Shown: one piece after another, positions 46,776 to 55,455 of the stretch
Numbering within the stretch: position 1 is the stretch's first letter
Layout: every line of letters starts with the position of its first letter
Made by a program: the position numbers and the translations under genes
From: Oscillatoriales cyanobacterium
GTDB lineage: Bacteria > Cyanobacteriota > Cyanobacteriia > CACIAM-69d
Direction of reading: 5' to 3'
Assembly (NCBI GenBank): GCA_004292515.1
Contig: RDXB01000047.1
Coordinates: 1-58,836, forward strand
Length of the DNA: 58,836 nt
Notes under the pieces: generated by a model
The model's database searches: none
The model's input: the letters and a program-made list of their open reading frames with translations, nothing else
Told to the model about the DNA's origin: nothing

Positions 46776-47384
46776 CTAGTGTAGCGATCGGGCTGCTGCT
46801 CGATCGACCTGCGTAACGAGATAGTCAAGAGATTGCGTATTTTGCAACACAACATCGGCGCGATCGCACTTTTGGGCCAGGGGCCATTGGCTGGCGATCC
46901 GTGCTTCGGCTTCGGCAACGCTCAGGCGACTGCGGGCCATCAACCGCGCCAGTTGCTGCGATCGGTCGCAAGTCACCACCCAAATCTCGCTGGGTAAGTC
47001 GGTGAAGTTTGCTTCAAACAGCAACGGCACTGCCAGCACTAGCGTGGATTCGTGATGGCATCGATCGGTAATACCAGCTTCGAGGCCTGCCCGCACCAGT
47101 GGATGAATTTGAGCTTCTAGCCACTGCCGCTCCGCCGTGTCATGGAACACGATGTCACCTAGGCGGGGGCGATCAAGCGATCCATCCTCGCGAATCAAGT
47201 GGGAGCCAAACCGCTCGGCAATGGCTGCCAAAACCGGCGAACCCGGTTCCATAGCCGATCGCGCCAGCTCGTCTGCGTCCAACACTGGCCAGCCATAGCG
47301 CGTTGCCAAGTAATCGGACAAGGTGGTTTTGCCTGTGGCGATGCCGCCGGTCAGGCCGATGATCCGCATCGCAGCTTTGGTCAT
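46776..47384 (-). CDS. coaE: Dephospho-CoA kinase
   Basis: Last step of coenzyme A synthesis. 202 residues. P-loop GLTGGIATGKTTLSDYLA, then VLDADELARSA, IHPLVRAGLE and VPLLFEANFTDL, and the lid motif LARLMARSRLSVAEAEARI. It lies 43 bp upstream of the arsS-like gene on the same strand. An ATG 15 bp downstream is an alternative start. Confidence 0.95.
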   Translation of the reverse strand: MTKAAMRIIGLTGGIATGKTTLSDYLATRYGWPVLDADELARSAMEPGSPVLAAIAERFGSHLIREDGSLDRPRLGDIVFHDTAERQWLEAQIHPLVRAGLEAGITDRCHHESTLVLAVPLLFEANFTDLPSEIWVVTCDRSQQLARLMARSRLSVAEAEARIASQWPLAQKCDRADVVLQNTQSLDYLVTQVDRAAARSLH

Positions 47385-47656
47385 TGGTGGAGGAGGTGGG
47401 GAAGTTGCACGCTAAAAAACCCATGACTGGCGACCGTGGCACGGTTCAGCCGTTGGCGACAACGCTAGTTGGCTCAAGGCTGATTAGGTATTAATCCTGA
47501 TATCAATCCCGATATCGAGATTGATATCAATCTGGTCAATCCTGGTATCAATTATGACCGGTTGGCTGGAGCACGATCGCCCCCTGTGGTTTCGGAGCGG
47601 TGATTCGGTATGGTTTACTGCGATCAGTTCCTGCATTTGATCACTCGATCGCTGCT

Positions 47657-48925
47657 ATGCCACCTGAGGAAAATCTCGATTGCCCCTTGCTTGATCGCGC
47701 CTTGCTGGCGTTGGCGGAGGGCGATTTCTATGGGCGCTGGCAGGCGATCGCCCAGCTCAAAGCCCTAGGATCCGCCGCAATTCCGCCCCTTGTGGCCCTG
47801 TTGGCCGATGAGACGGTGGATTTGGAGCAATGTTGGTTTGTGGCGCGGGCCTTGGGGGAATTTGACGATCCGTTGGCGGTGCGATCGCTGGTGGGGTTGT
47901 TGTCGATGACGGACGACCCGGCGGTGCAGGCAGCGGCGGCCGAGGCCTTGGGCAAAGTGGCCGATCGATCGGCCACCTTGCGGGCGGTAGCGCTCGATCG
48001 GCTCGGAGCCTATCTCACAGATTCACAACTGGGGCCCGTGGTGTTGCGGGCCGTGGCGCAAATTCAACATCCCGAGGCGATTGAACTGCTGTTCGCGGGG
48101 GCACAATCACCCGATCCAACCTTGCGGGCAGCGGCGATCGGGGCTTTGGGCGGCTTTCTCGATCAGCGCGTGCCACCCTTGCTGGCGGCGGCCCTCAGGG
48201 ATCCCGCCTTGACCGTGCGCCTCGAAGCCGCCGCGTCCCTGGGAGCCAAGGCCGCCGACATTCCCCCAGCCGAACAACCGGCCGTAATCAGCGCCTTGGC
48301 GACCTTGCTTGAGGATCCAACCACCGCCGCCGTGGCCGCAGCGGCCCTGGGGCGCTGGGGTGACGAGCAAGCCGTGGCTGCTCTGGCGGCGGCTTGGGAT
48401 CACGGGGCCACCGCCCCAGCATCACTGCTAGCCCGAACCTTGGCCCAAGTCGGGAGCCGTGCGGCCTTGACAACGTTAGCTGATCGCCTGCCCCACAGCG
48501 ATCGCACCTGCTTGCTCGACGGGATTCGGGCGATCGGCCAGCACCCAGCCCTGAATGAAGCCAACCAATTGCAAGCGGCGGATCTGTTGCTAGATTGGCT
48601 CGATCGCCCAGATGATCCCTTTGTTGACCCCACCGTGCGCGGGGCGATTATCGAAGCCTTGGGCAACTTGGGCGCGCCGGCCGCCTTCGATCGCCTGCTG
48701 CCTGGTCTCACTCAAGCCACACCAGAGGCCCTGCGCTGGCAAATCCTGGCCGCCCTGCGCCAAATCGATCCGATCGCCGGTCTCGATCGGCTAGCGGCCT
48801 GGGTCGATCGCCTAACTAACCCGCAAGCGGCCGCCCCTGTGCGCCAAGCCTTGGCAGAGTGGCGGGCGATTGTCACCGCCCAGATCGGGGAGATCGATAC
48901 CGATGCCGCTTTTGGAGAAAGATGA
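47657..48925 (+). CDS. HEAT/PBS-lyase-like repeat protein
   Basis: About 422 residues, starting at the ATG at 47657. Composed of repeating helical pairs of the HEAT/PBS-lyase type (ALGEFDDPLAVRSLVGLLSM, EALGKVADRSATLRAVALDR, GAIIEALGNLGAPAAFDRLL). Such proteins include phycobilin lyases and scaffolds. Sequence alone does not tell which, and no phycobiliprotein gene is nearby. Confidence 0.75.
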   Translation: MPPEENLDCPLLDRALLALAEGDFYGRWQAIAQLKALGSAAIPPLVALLADETVDLEQCWFVARALGEFDDPLAVRSLVGLLSMTDDPAVQAAAAEALGKVADRSATLRAVALDRLGAYLTDSQLGPVVLRAVAQIQHPEAIELLFAGAQSPDPTLRAAAIGALGGFLDQRVPPLLAAALRDPALTVRLEAAASLGAKAADIPPAEQPAVISALATLLEDPTTAAVAAAALGRWGDEQAVAALAAAWDHGATAPASLLARTLAQVGSRAALTTLADRLPHSDRTCLLDGIRAIGQHPALNEANQLQAADLLLDWLDRPDDPFVDPTVRGAIIEALGNLGAPAAFDRLLPGLTQATPEALRWQILAALRQIDPIAGLDRLAAWVDRLTNPQAAAPVRQALAEWRAIVTAQIGEIDTDAAFGER

Positions 48926-49055
48926 CCACAGCAGGTGGCCGCAGTCGTCTGCGAATGCTAAAAAGACGGAAAGCAATTTAATCGCGATCAGCGGTTTCAC
49001 CCCCGCGATCCTGACCCAATTGCCATCCCTTGGCCTTTTCCGTGATGTGTTAGCC

Positions 49056-50219
49056 ATGCCTGCGATCCATCGTCCCCGATTGACCCAAGCCCTAGCTCCG
49101 ACCCCTCTTCGGTGGAATGTTGTGGGGGCGATCGCAGCCCTAACGCTCGGAAGCTGGGTCACACCTGCCCAAGCCAGCGACCTCAATCAGACCACCTTTA
49201 ACCGGCGCGGCCTCGTACAAAGCAATCAATGCCCCGGTTGTAATTTGCAGGGCAATGATCTCAACGGTCTCGATTTGCGCGGCGCGAACTTGCGGGGAGC
49301 CAACCTGCGGGAAACCCTCATCATTCGGGCTAATCTACGGGGCGCTGATTTAACCGGTGCCGACCTGCGCGGAGCCTACCTATGGGGTACTGATTTAACA
49401 GGCACGCGGCTGGATGGAGCGAACCTTTGCGGGGCGATCGTTCCCAGTGGAGCGCGATCGGACGTGGGATGCAGCAGCTTTTCCACCACCGATTTCCGCC
49501 CCCCCGTTCCCAGCAGCGACAACAGCACCACCCAAGTGGTGGCCCTGAACGCCGCTGGCACCGCCGGCCTAGCCAAAGGCACGGTCTACCCCAACCGCAG
49601 CGATGTCTGGTTGGTGAATGCCCGCCCCGGCAAGATGCAAGTGCTGATTTCTTCCATGAGCAGCAATGCACGTTTCAGCGTCCTGGGGCCCGACGGCGCA
49701 ACCCTGGCCACCAACACAGGTGAAGCCTTCGTGGATATTCCCAGCGAAGGTCAATATCAGGTCGTGATCAGCAGCCTGCGGGGCCCGGAAGCCTACGAAC
49801 TAAGTGTGGAAATCATGCCCGCCGGTAATAGCAGCAGCGGCGTGGGGGATGTGAATTCCTGGGAATACAGCACGTCGGGCCCGCGCGTGGCTCCCTACCA
49901 AGCCAACCCAGCCGCCAGCACCGACACCTACGCCCTGTCGGTGGATCCCCTCAGTCGCTATGGCACGGCCCAAGGCAGCATCAGCTCCGGTGAGCAGGAT
50001 ATTTGGCAGGTGGATTTGCCCTCGGGTCAGGTGGAAATTCGGGTCGATTCCAACAACGATCGCGCCCGCTTTGACCTCACCAGCCAAGACGGCCGAGTGC
50101 TAGCTCGCCAAGTCCGTAAAACCAAGTTCCGCGCCCCCGAGGATGCTCGCTACGACATTTCCGTAGGTTCCACAGGCGGGTTTAGCAACTATCGTCTTTG
50201 GGTGAGTTTCGATCGCTAG
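49056..50219 (+). CDS. Secreted pentapeptide-repeat and PPC-like protein
   Basis: 387 residues from the ATG at 49056. Signal peptide with hydrophobic VVGAIAALTLGSWV and a cut near AQA-SDLNQ. Then NQCPGCNLQGNDLNGLDLRG, the Cys-x-x-Cys start shared with the protein at 38447-38995, and a short beta-helix of pentapeptides (to about 130). A Thr/Ser linker leads to two similar modules (about 165-265 and 295-385) of the pre-peptidase C-terminal (PPC) type: VYPNRSDVWLVNARPGKMQV and ISSGEQDIWQVDLPSGQVEI. Periplasmic or surface; function unknown. The longer upstream frame overlaps the HEAT gene and is rejected. Confidence 0.75.
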   Translation: MPAIHRPRLTQALAPTPLRWNVVGAIAALTLGSWVTPAQASDLNQTTFNRRGLVQSNQCPGCNLQGNDLNGLDLRGANLRGANLRETLIIRANLRGADLTGADLRGAYLWGTDLTGTRLDGANLCGAIVPSGARSDVGCSSFSTTDFRPPVPSSDNSTTQVVALNAAGTAGLAKGTVYPNRSDVWLVNARPGKMQVLISSMSSNARFSVLGPDGATLATNTGEAFVDIPSEGQYQVVISSLRGPEAYELSVEIMPAGNSSSGVGDVNSWEYSTSGPRVAPYQANPAASTDTYALSVDPLSRYGTAQGSISSGEQDIWQVDLPSGQVEIRVDSNNDRARFDLTSQDGRVLARQVRKTKFRAPEDARYDISVGSTGGFSNYRLWVSFDR

Positions 50220-50245
50220 GAACCCCAGCAACAGGAACAGGATTA

Positions 50246-50388
50246 GGGCGTGTCATCAAATGAGCTTGATTGGGGCTGGAACGACCGATTTTCCTAGCCC
50301 AACCGCTGTAGACAATTAGCTTAAGCCCCTTGCCCCTCACGATCAAGCAACGTAAGAATCAGGGTTTCAGGGACTTGATGACAGCCCC
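50246..50388. repeat. Complete miniature inverted-repeat element, TA-flanked
   Basis: 143 bp. Left end GGGCGTGTCATCAAA, right end TTGATGACAGCCCC, with TA on both sides (50244-50245 and 50389-50390). The centre AATTAGCTTAAGCCCCTTG is a partly decayed palindrome. The flanks ACAGGAT and ACAGGGAC are not element-derived, so this copy inserted into unique sequence. No ORF. Confidence 0.85.
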
Positions 50389-50505
50389 TAACAGGGACAG
50401 GATTAACAGGGACGCACTTCAGCAGAAACCAATCACCGATCCACGGCCCCAAAAACCGTCTCAAGACCCAACACCAGCAAGCCGTAAAAACACCCATACA
50501 AACAA

Positions 50506-50534
50506 AAGAGGCTGATCGTTGCGATCAGCCTCTT
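50506..50534 (-). terminator. Strong terminator of the secreted hypothetical gene
   Basis: A 13-bp perfect stem, AAGAGGCTGATCG with CGATCAGCCTCTT and a three-base loop. On the minus strand it is followed by TTTTG, so it ends the leftward gene at 50603-51268, whose stop is about 70 bp before it. Confidence 0.8.
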
Positions 50535-50602
50535 CTGAATGACCAACATGACCTCAACCAACGCCTACCCAATGAGACGCTGGCCAGCCAGCCAGGTTTG
50601 AA

Positions 50603-51268
50603 TTACCACAAACCTTGAATCGGCGAGGACATCGGGGCCATCGGCACATCCGACTGAGCAGGGGCCAGGAATGGACGTTGTTCCACCACCACATCACGGC
50701 ATTGACGATCCATGCTCACGGGGGTCGCACGGCCAATGAACTGACGGCACACAGCCTTGCCCGAAGCGTTCAGCACGATGTCGCGCGACAGTTGCTGACC
50801 GTCTTTGTTGTGGATGTACACTTCGTTGCCGGTCAGATCACGGATCAACACCGGGCCGGCCTTCATGCACTCTTGCACTTCACGCGACCAAGCTTGGAAG
50901 CGCGAGTTGCAGATGCCACGGTGGATATCAAGATCTTCAAAGGTAATTTTGTTGTCGCTGTTGCAATCACCAAATTGGTGAATCTTGTAGCGATCGGTGA
51001 CCGGGGTGCTGGTGGTGATGCTGCTCTCTTTTTTCATCGAGAGTTCGATCGGGAACTCAAAGCTCTTGCGCAGAGCTGCACCCGTCGGGTCGGTCACTAC
51101 GCGCAGGCGGGGGCCATCGTAGTAGGTGCCGTAAACAACTTCTTGGGCCAGGCTTTGTTCATGGTAGTCAACCATGATGTGGGGATTCAGCGCCGGTGCA
51201 GCTTGGGCAACCGTAGGCACGCTAGCCGCCACCAGGGAAACAAAGCCCCAAAATGCTTTCGATTTCAT
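50603..51268 (-). CDS. Secreted protein of unknown function
   Basis: 221 residues from the ATG at 51268. Signal peptide KSKAFWGFVSLVAASVPTVA with a cut near AQA-APAL. The mature part is polar with four or five cysteines (FGDCNSDNKITFEDLDIHRG, GICNSRFQAW, KAVCRQFIGRA, RQCRDVVVE). The segment DCNSDNKITFEDLD resembles a dockerin/EF-hand-like calcium loop. I do not recognise the family. It has its own terminator. Confidence 0.6.
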   Translation of the reverse strand: MKSKAFWGFVSLVAASVPTVAQAAPALNPHIMVDYHEQSLAQEVVYGTYYDGPRLRVVTDPTGAALRKSFEFPIELSMKKESSITTSTPVTDRYKIHQFGDCNSDNKITFEDLDIHRGICNSRFQAWSREVQECMKAGPVLIRDLTGNEVYIHNKDGQQLSRDIVLNASGKAVCRQFIGRATPVSMDRQCRDVVVEQRPFLAPAQSDVPMAPMSSPIQGLW

Positions 51269-51817
51269 AGGTGCTGTGGGTCTTTCTCGTCGGTTGGAAA
51301 CGAGCATACCGCTTGGACGGCAGCCCGCGAGGTCGGTGGTGCGGAGCTTCCACATACTCTAACAGATCGATGCCGGATGACCAGGGCGCAAAGGCCAGCC
51401 AGATGACCATCCCATGCGTAGCAGTGCAACGCCTGACCCAGGCTGATGCCTGTCCAATTTCCCAGACATCGGAACCGATCGAACAGACCCCAAACACTCC
51501 CGAAACACTCCCGAAAAACTTCATCCCTACGAAAAAAGGTAGGCCAGTTTGGCCTACCCGGGGTCGTCGTCGTTGTGCAGGGGCTAGGAGGCAGCCCCAA
51601 CCTTGGTGCTAGCGCGATCGCCAGCAAACTTGAAATTCTTTTTGAAAGCCTTGAGCGGTCAGCAAAGCTTACACACTTTACTAGCACGGCTGCCTTAATT
51701 CATTGGGTCAAAGTTGCGGGGTCAGTCGTCGCAACAAGGGGCTTAAGCCCCTTGCTGCCTAATGATCTGGTAACGGCAACAGTCAACTTGACCTATCAAG
51801 ATGAGCTTGCTGTGCTA
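51269..51817. other. Spacer with an unassigned minus-strand terminator and a decayed element
   Basis: 549 bp between the secreted protein gene and hetZ. It contains a hairpin at 51538-51558 and a decayed miniature element at about 51715-51800 (centre CAAGGGGCTTAAGCCCCTTG at 51735-51754). Short frames here have no family resemblance, though a minus-strand run reading KAFKKNFKFAGDRAST (51600-51660) is preceded at once by a stop and might be a gene remnant. Confidence 0.5.
51532..51558 (-). terminator. Hairpin with T-run, minus strand
   Basis: GGTAGGCCA paired with TGGCCTACC around GTT; on the minus strand it is followed by TTTTTT (51537-51532). It lies 260 bp beyond the hetZ stop, so it may end the hetZ transcript or that of an unrecognised short gene. 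Confidence 0.75.
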
Positions 51818-53062
51818 CTACGCTTGAGCCAAGGGTGCTTCCAGGCTGACTTCGCCATTGCGCACTTGCCAAGCCAGGGTCAGCAGCTTAAACCAGCGCT
51901 TTTGGACTTGTTTGGGGGTGCAGCCGATCGCCTTAGCGATCGCCTTGTCGGTTTGTTGGGCTTGTTTCAGTTCCACCAACGCTTGCTGCTCGGGAGCCAG
52001 TTGGGCCCAGAACTGCCGCCACAGGGGGGTGGGCATCCCCAAGCGATCGTCCACATCCGCGCCCAACCATTGGTGCACCAATTCCCAGTTGTGCATCCGC
52101 GAGAAGCGCTCCACATGGTACTTAAAGCGCTGTTGCAAGTAGTCCCGTTGGCGAGGAGTCAGACCCAAAATTTCATCAATTTCGGGAGCCGACAGGTCTT
52201 GCATTTTCAGCACCAAGTAGTCCACGCAATCGTTGTGGCCTTGGCTGCGGAGATACTCGGTCAGCTCATTGAGGACGCGATCGCGCAGGACAGCTTCGGC
52301 GGGGTCAACGGTCTCAGACACCATCTGTTCGCGCACCTGTTGAACGGCGCTGCTGCGGGCATATTGCTCGGCTTCTTCGCCCTTGCCGCCTTCCACCGCC
52401 AGTTCCATGTCGATCGCCACTTCCGGCGGTTGGCGACGGGCAAAGCTCTTGGCTCGCAACACAATCAACTGCTGATTACGGCAACCGGGCAGGGAAATTC
52501 GGCGCTTGGCATACTGTTCCGCAAAAGCCAGGTATTCAGCCAACTCCAGGCGGGTGCGGGGTTGGTAGGTGTCGCCCAGGTCGTTTTCCCGACGGAAGGC
52601 GCGCAGGGACTCGATGTAGAAGGCTTGCATGAAGTCTTCAATCAAGATGTAGCGGGCTTGGAAGCTCAGTTCCGCTTGGGCCGGGGCAATGTAGCGGTAG
52701 ATCATGGCGCTGAGGGTGCTGTGCAGTTCCACTCGACCGCGCTCGGAACCCCGCTTGTAGTAGACCAGGCACTTTTGCAGGCGGTGACGCGCCAGGGACA
52801 TGGCCCAGTCGTTGATTTGACCAGAGGACTGAATCCGATCGCTCTTTTGGCAAACTCGGCTGACTTCCTTCAGGATCCGCTCAACGGTGGCCATGGCACG
52901 GGCGGGCTTTTGACCCACGGCGCTGACCAACTCATCCATCAGCAGTTGAATCCGATCAGCCAATTCAGCCGGAGCTGGTACTGAACTGAGCGTGAGCGTG
53001 ACGGTGGGTGCAGGGGCGGTGGAGCGACGAACTTGGGGAGCAGTGGCCAATTGAGCGTTCAC
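51818..53062 (-). CDS. hetZ: HetZ, heterocyst-differentiation regulator homologue
   Basis: 414 residues from a GTG at 53062 with GAGG about ten bases upstream; the ~401-residue length known for HetZ fits. Strong family blocks: SDRIQSSGQINDWAMSLARH, RGRVELHSTLSAMIYRYIAP, IEDFMQAFYIESLRAFRREN, RTRLELAEYLAFAEQYAKRR, and the helix-turn-helix-like ILGLTPRQRDYLQQRFKYHV then NWELVHQWLGADVDDRLGM. HetZ acts early in heterocyst commitment in Anabaena, and homologues exist in filamentous species without heterocysts. Its role here is open. Confidence 0.85.
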   Translation of the reverse strand: MNAQLATAPQVRRSTAPAPTVTLTLSSVPAPAELADRIQLLMDELVSAVGQKPARAMATVERILKEVSRVCQKSDRIQSSGQINDWAMSLARHRLQKCLVYYKRGSERGRVELHSTLSAMIYRYIAPAQAELSFQARYILIEDFMQAFYIESLRAFRRENDLGDTYQPRTRLELAEYLAFAEQYAKRRISLPGCRNQQLIVLRAKSFARRQPPEVAIDMELAVEGGKGEEAEQYARSSAVQQVREQMVSETVDPAEAVLRDRVLNELTEYLRSQGHNDCVDYLVLKMQDLSAPEIDEILGLTPRQRDYLQQRFKYHVERFSRMHNWELVHQWLGADVDDRLGMPTPLWRQFWAQLAPEQQALVELKQAQQTDKAIAKAIGCTPKQVQKRWFKLLTLAWQVRNGEVSLEAPLAQA

Positions 53063-53661
53063 GATTCTGACCTCGGGGATGCACAAACAACGGGACGACG
53101 AAGGGCTGGGCAGCCGGTGTTGAAAGGCTTGCGGGGGAAGCGTTTTGCCCTTCAACACCCTTACTCTACGAATCAGGGCTGGTGAGCGATCGCCCGGCTG
53201 TGTCACTGGCTCGATCGCAATCGACACCACCCGGCAACCCGATCGCCCTCAGCAACAGCGAACTCATCCCTAAGCCCCTTCCCATCAGGGATTGAGTGAT
53301 TTCGACAACTGTTTAGCCATCCGGTCAACCGGCCCCAATTCCTCGGGCAGAGTGAACCAATTTGGCAACCGGATCGAAAAAGCAGTGGGCAGGCTCCAGG
53401 GCGGAGCAATACCCACTGCCACTGCTTCAGAAAAGTGCGCTGCCGATCCGGATCGCCCCCCTCAATCGATCGGGTGTTGATTGGGGATGAATCGGGGATG
53501 GGCGATCAGTTGTCGGAGCGGTGCTTGTCGGAGCGGCGCTTGTGGGGTGATCGGGGAGGCGGTGCTGGGCAGTAATTTACTTTTTTGGGACTTTTTTTGG
53601 TCAAACCGCTTGACAAACCAGGTTTATCGCCGTTATCTTTGATTCCGCGTTGAACACGCAT
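53063..53661. other. hetZ upstream region and tRNA-Asn promoter region
   Basis: 599 bp between divergent hetZ and tRNA-Asn. No supported gene. A possible remnant CTAAGCCCCTTCCCATC is at 53271-53287, and a doubled TTGTCGGAGCGGYGC at 53510-53540. The right end holds a good sigma-70 promoter, listed separately. Confidence 0.5.
53610..53639 (+). promoter_or_regulatory. Sigma-70 promoter of tRNA-Asn
   Basis: TTGACA (53610-53615), an 18-base spacer, and TATCTT (53634-53639), ending 22 bases before the tRNA 5' end. The -35 hexamer is perfect. Confidence 0.75.
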
Positions 53662-53733
<72 letters not shown>

Positions 53734-53806
53734 TTCTGACCAAGCCCATCAAAGCTACAGCCTTTGGAACTGGGTTCTTAAGGGTCTCTGGCGCGGCACA
53801 GCCATG

Positions 53807-53846
53807 CTGAACCCCCTGAGCGCCAATACCGATCTGGGGGGTTCAG
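53807..53846. terminator. Possible terminator between tRNA-Asn and the ABC ATPase gene
   Basis: CTGAACCCCC pairs with GGGGGGTTCAG across a 19-base loop. It sits between convergent units. There is no T-run, so the call is weak. Confidence 0.35.
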
Positions 53847-53880
53847 TTCTGTGGGGCAATGTCTAGGGCTACGCCCAAGG

Positions 53881-54831
53881 CTACTGGGGCTGGACTCCCC
53901 GATCGCGCACCAATTGCACAAAGAAATCCTCCAGAGACGGGCGCTGCATATTCAGCCCCAACACCTGCGCGCCCATGGTGACTGCGGCCGCCATAAACGC
54001 CGCCGGATCGCCCTTGAGGGAACCCGTCCAATAGTCGCCTTGTAAATCAAAGTCCCGCAGCCAACTCGCTAAGGAATCGGCCTTGCCGCCGCGGCCTTTG
54101 ACCCGGTAGCTGGAACCTGGCCCCAACAATTCATCCAAGGAACCAACACACAGCAGCTCGCCCTTGTTCAAAATGGCAACGCGATCGCACAGTTGCTCCA
54201 CGTCCGACAGAATGTGGCTGTTGAAAAAAATCGTCTTGCCCCGCTGCCGCAATTCCAGCAAAATTTCGCGGAATTGATGCCGCCCGATCGGGTCGAGGCC
54301 CGACATCGGCTCATCGAGGAAAATCACCTCAGGGTCATTGATCAGCGCCTGCGCCATGCCCACCCGCTGCAACATCCCTTTGGAATATTGCTTCATCAGC
54401 TTCTTGCGAGCGGCGCTTTCGGGCAGCTCCACCCAATGCAACAGCTCCACAATCCGTTTGTGGGCGATCGGGCGGGGAATTTGGAACAGGGCCGCCGCTT
54501 GTTCGAGGTATTCCCAGCCGGTGAGGTGATCGTAAAAATAGGCGCTCTCGGGCAAATATCCCACCCGTTGCTTGGCGGCGCGATCGCCCAGGGGCCTGCC
54601 CAACAACGTGCCGCGGCCACTGCTGGCCGTGGCAATGCCCAACAAAATTTTCAGCAGGGTGGTTTTGCCCGCACCGTTGGGGCCCAACAAGCCAAAGGTT
54701 TCACCCGATCGCACCGAGAGCGACACGCCCGAAAGGGTCGTCACCGGTTGGTTGAGCCAAAACCCTGTGCGGTAGGTTTTGCGAATATCGTGGGCTTCCA
54801 CAATGGGGATGTCTGACCAGGCTTCGATCAT
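53881..54831 (-). CDS. ABC transporter ATP-binding protein
   Basis: 316 residues. Walker A GLLGPNGAGKTTLLK, Q-loop region VGYLPESAYFYDHLTGWEYL, a degenerate signature YSKGMLQRVGMAQAL, Walker B EVIFLDEPMSGLDPIGRHQF, and a His switch in FNSHILSDVEQLCDRVAIL. The C-terminal extension (about 230-316) is typical of multidrug/ABC-2 exporter ATPases. The permease partner is not adjacent on this strand. Confidence 0.92.
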   Translation of the reverse strand: MIEAWSDIPIVEAHDIRKTYRTGFWLNQPVTTLSGVSLSVRSGETFGLLGPNGAGKTTLLKILLGIATASSGRGTLLGRPLGDRAAKQRVGYLPESAYFYDHLTGWEYLEQAAALFQIPRPIAHKRIVELLHWVELPESAARKKLMKQYSKGMLQRVGMAQALINDPEVIFLDEPMSGLDPIGRHQFREILLELRQRGKTIFFNSHILSDVEQLCDRVAILNKGELLCVGSLDELLGPGSSYRVKGRGGKADSLASWLRDFDLQGDYWTGSLKGDPAAFMAAAVTMGAQVLGLNMQRPSLEDFFVQLVRDRGVQPQ

Positions 54832-55027
54832 GATGCAGTCCTAACTGAACAGTCCAAGTCCGGGTGGCGCAAGGGTGATGGGGTTGCACCATCACTGCGA
54901 TCGCGATTTTAAGCTAACCCAACCCATCGATCGACCCTGCTACCGACCGGCGTAGACTGAAGGATGCCCAAAGCTGGCCACGCTCCGGGGTTGCAGCTCA
55001 GGCATTTGGGAATTGTGGAGAAGCGTC

Positions 55028-55177
55028 ATGATGCGATCGAAGTGGGTAGCCATTGCCACGGGGGCGATTTCGCTCTTGCTCGGTGTGATCTATTTAGTCG
55101 TAGTGCAATTGCTCGATTTTCGGACGGAAATGATTCCCGCCCCGATCGTGGAGTGGTTGCCGTTTCTGGGGTCTTAA
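55028..55177 (+). CDS. Small single-helix membrane protein
   Basis: A 49-residue protein beginning MMRSKWVAIATGAISLLLGV, with one membrane helix (about 7-28) and a short tail LLDFRTEMIPAPIVEWLPF. The pattern ATGAISLLLG...YL..VQLLDFR.EM.PAPI recurs, as far as I recall, in short cyanobacterial proteins, which supports a real gene despite its size. Function unknown. The adjacent second ATG at 55031 is an alternative start. Confidence 0.6.
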   Translation: MMRSKWVAIATGAISLLLGVIYLVVVQLLDFRTEMIPAPIVEWLPFLGS

Positions 55178-55184
55178 AAGTGGT

Positions 55185-55382
55185 CTGGAATAGGCTAAAC
55201 CCTGATACTGCCATTGCGAGATTGATTGGGAGCGAGGGGACTAGGGCCTGTCGTCCAATCGTCTGAAACCCTGATACTGCCGTGACGGAATCGTGGGGAG
55301 CAAGGGGCTTAAGCCCCTTGTCTACAGTGGTTGGGGCATGGGCAATCAACCGATTTAGCGGTCTTTTGATGAGTGACCTCAG
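55185..55382. repeat. Miniature element inserted in the centre of an older copy
   Basis: The inner copy begins GGGCCTGTCGTC at 55244 after TA (55242-55243), has the palindrome CAAGGGGCTTAAGCCCCTTG at 55301-55320, and ends in a decayed TTTTGATGAGTGACCTC at about 55380. To its left, CTAAACCCTGATACTGCC and GGGAGCGAGGGGAC are the left half of an older copy. It fills most of the gap before pcyA. Confidence 0.75.
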
Positions 55383-55455
55383 TAATCGGATTGGACTGAT
55401 TTTTTAAGTGGTTTTGACGCTGATTTTGAATTTCGTTTTTTAGGACTGGTTAATC

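Noticed and set aside
45731-46918. A longer N-terminus for the arsS-like gene
   Set aside because: The extra 62 codons overlap the coaE coding region and have no family resemblance.
51446-52984. A 512-codon plus-strand open frame opposite hetZ
   Set aside because: It lies antisense to hetZ, has no family resemblance and only exists because HetZ codon use leaves the opposite frame open.
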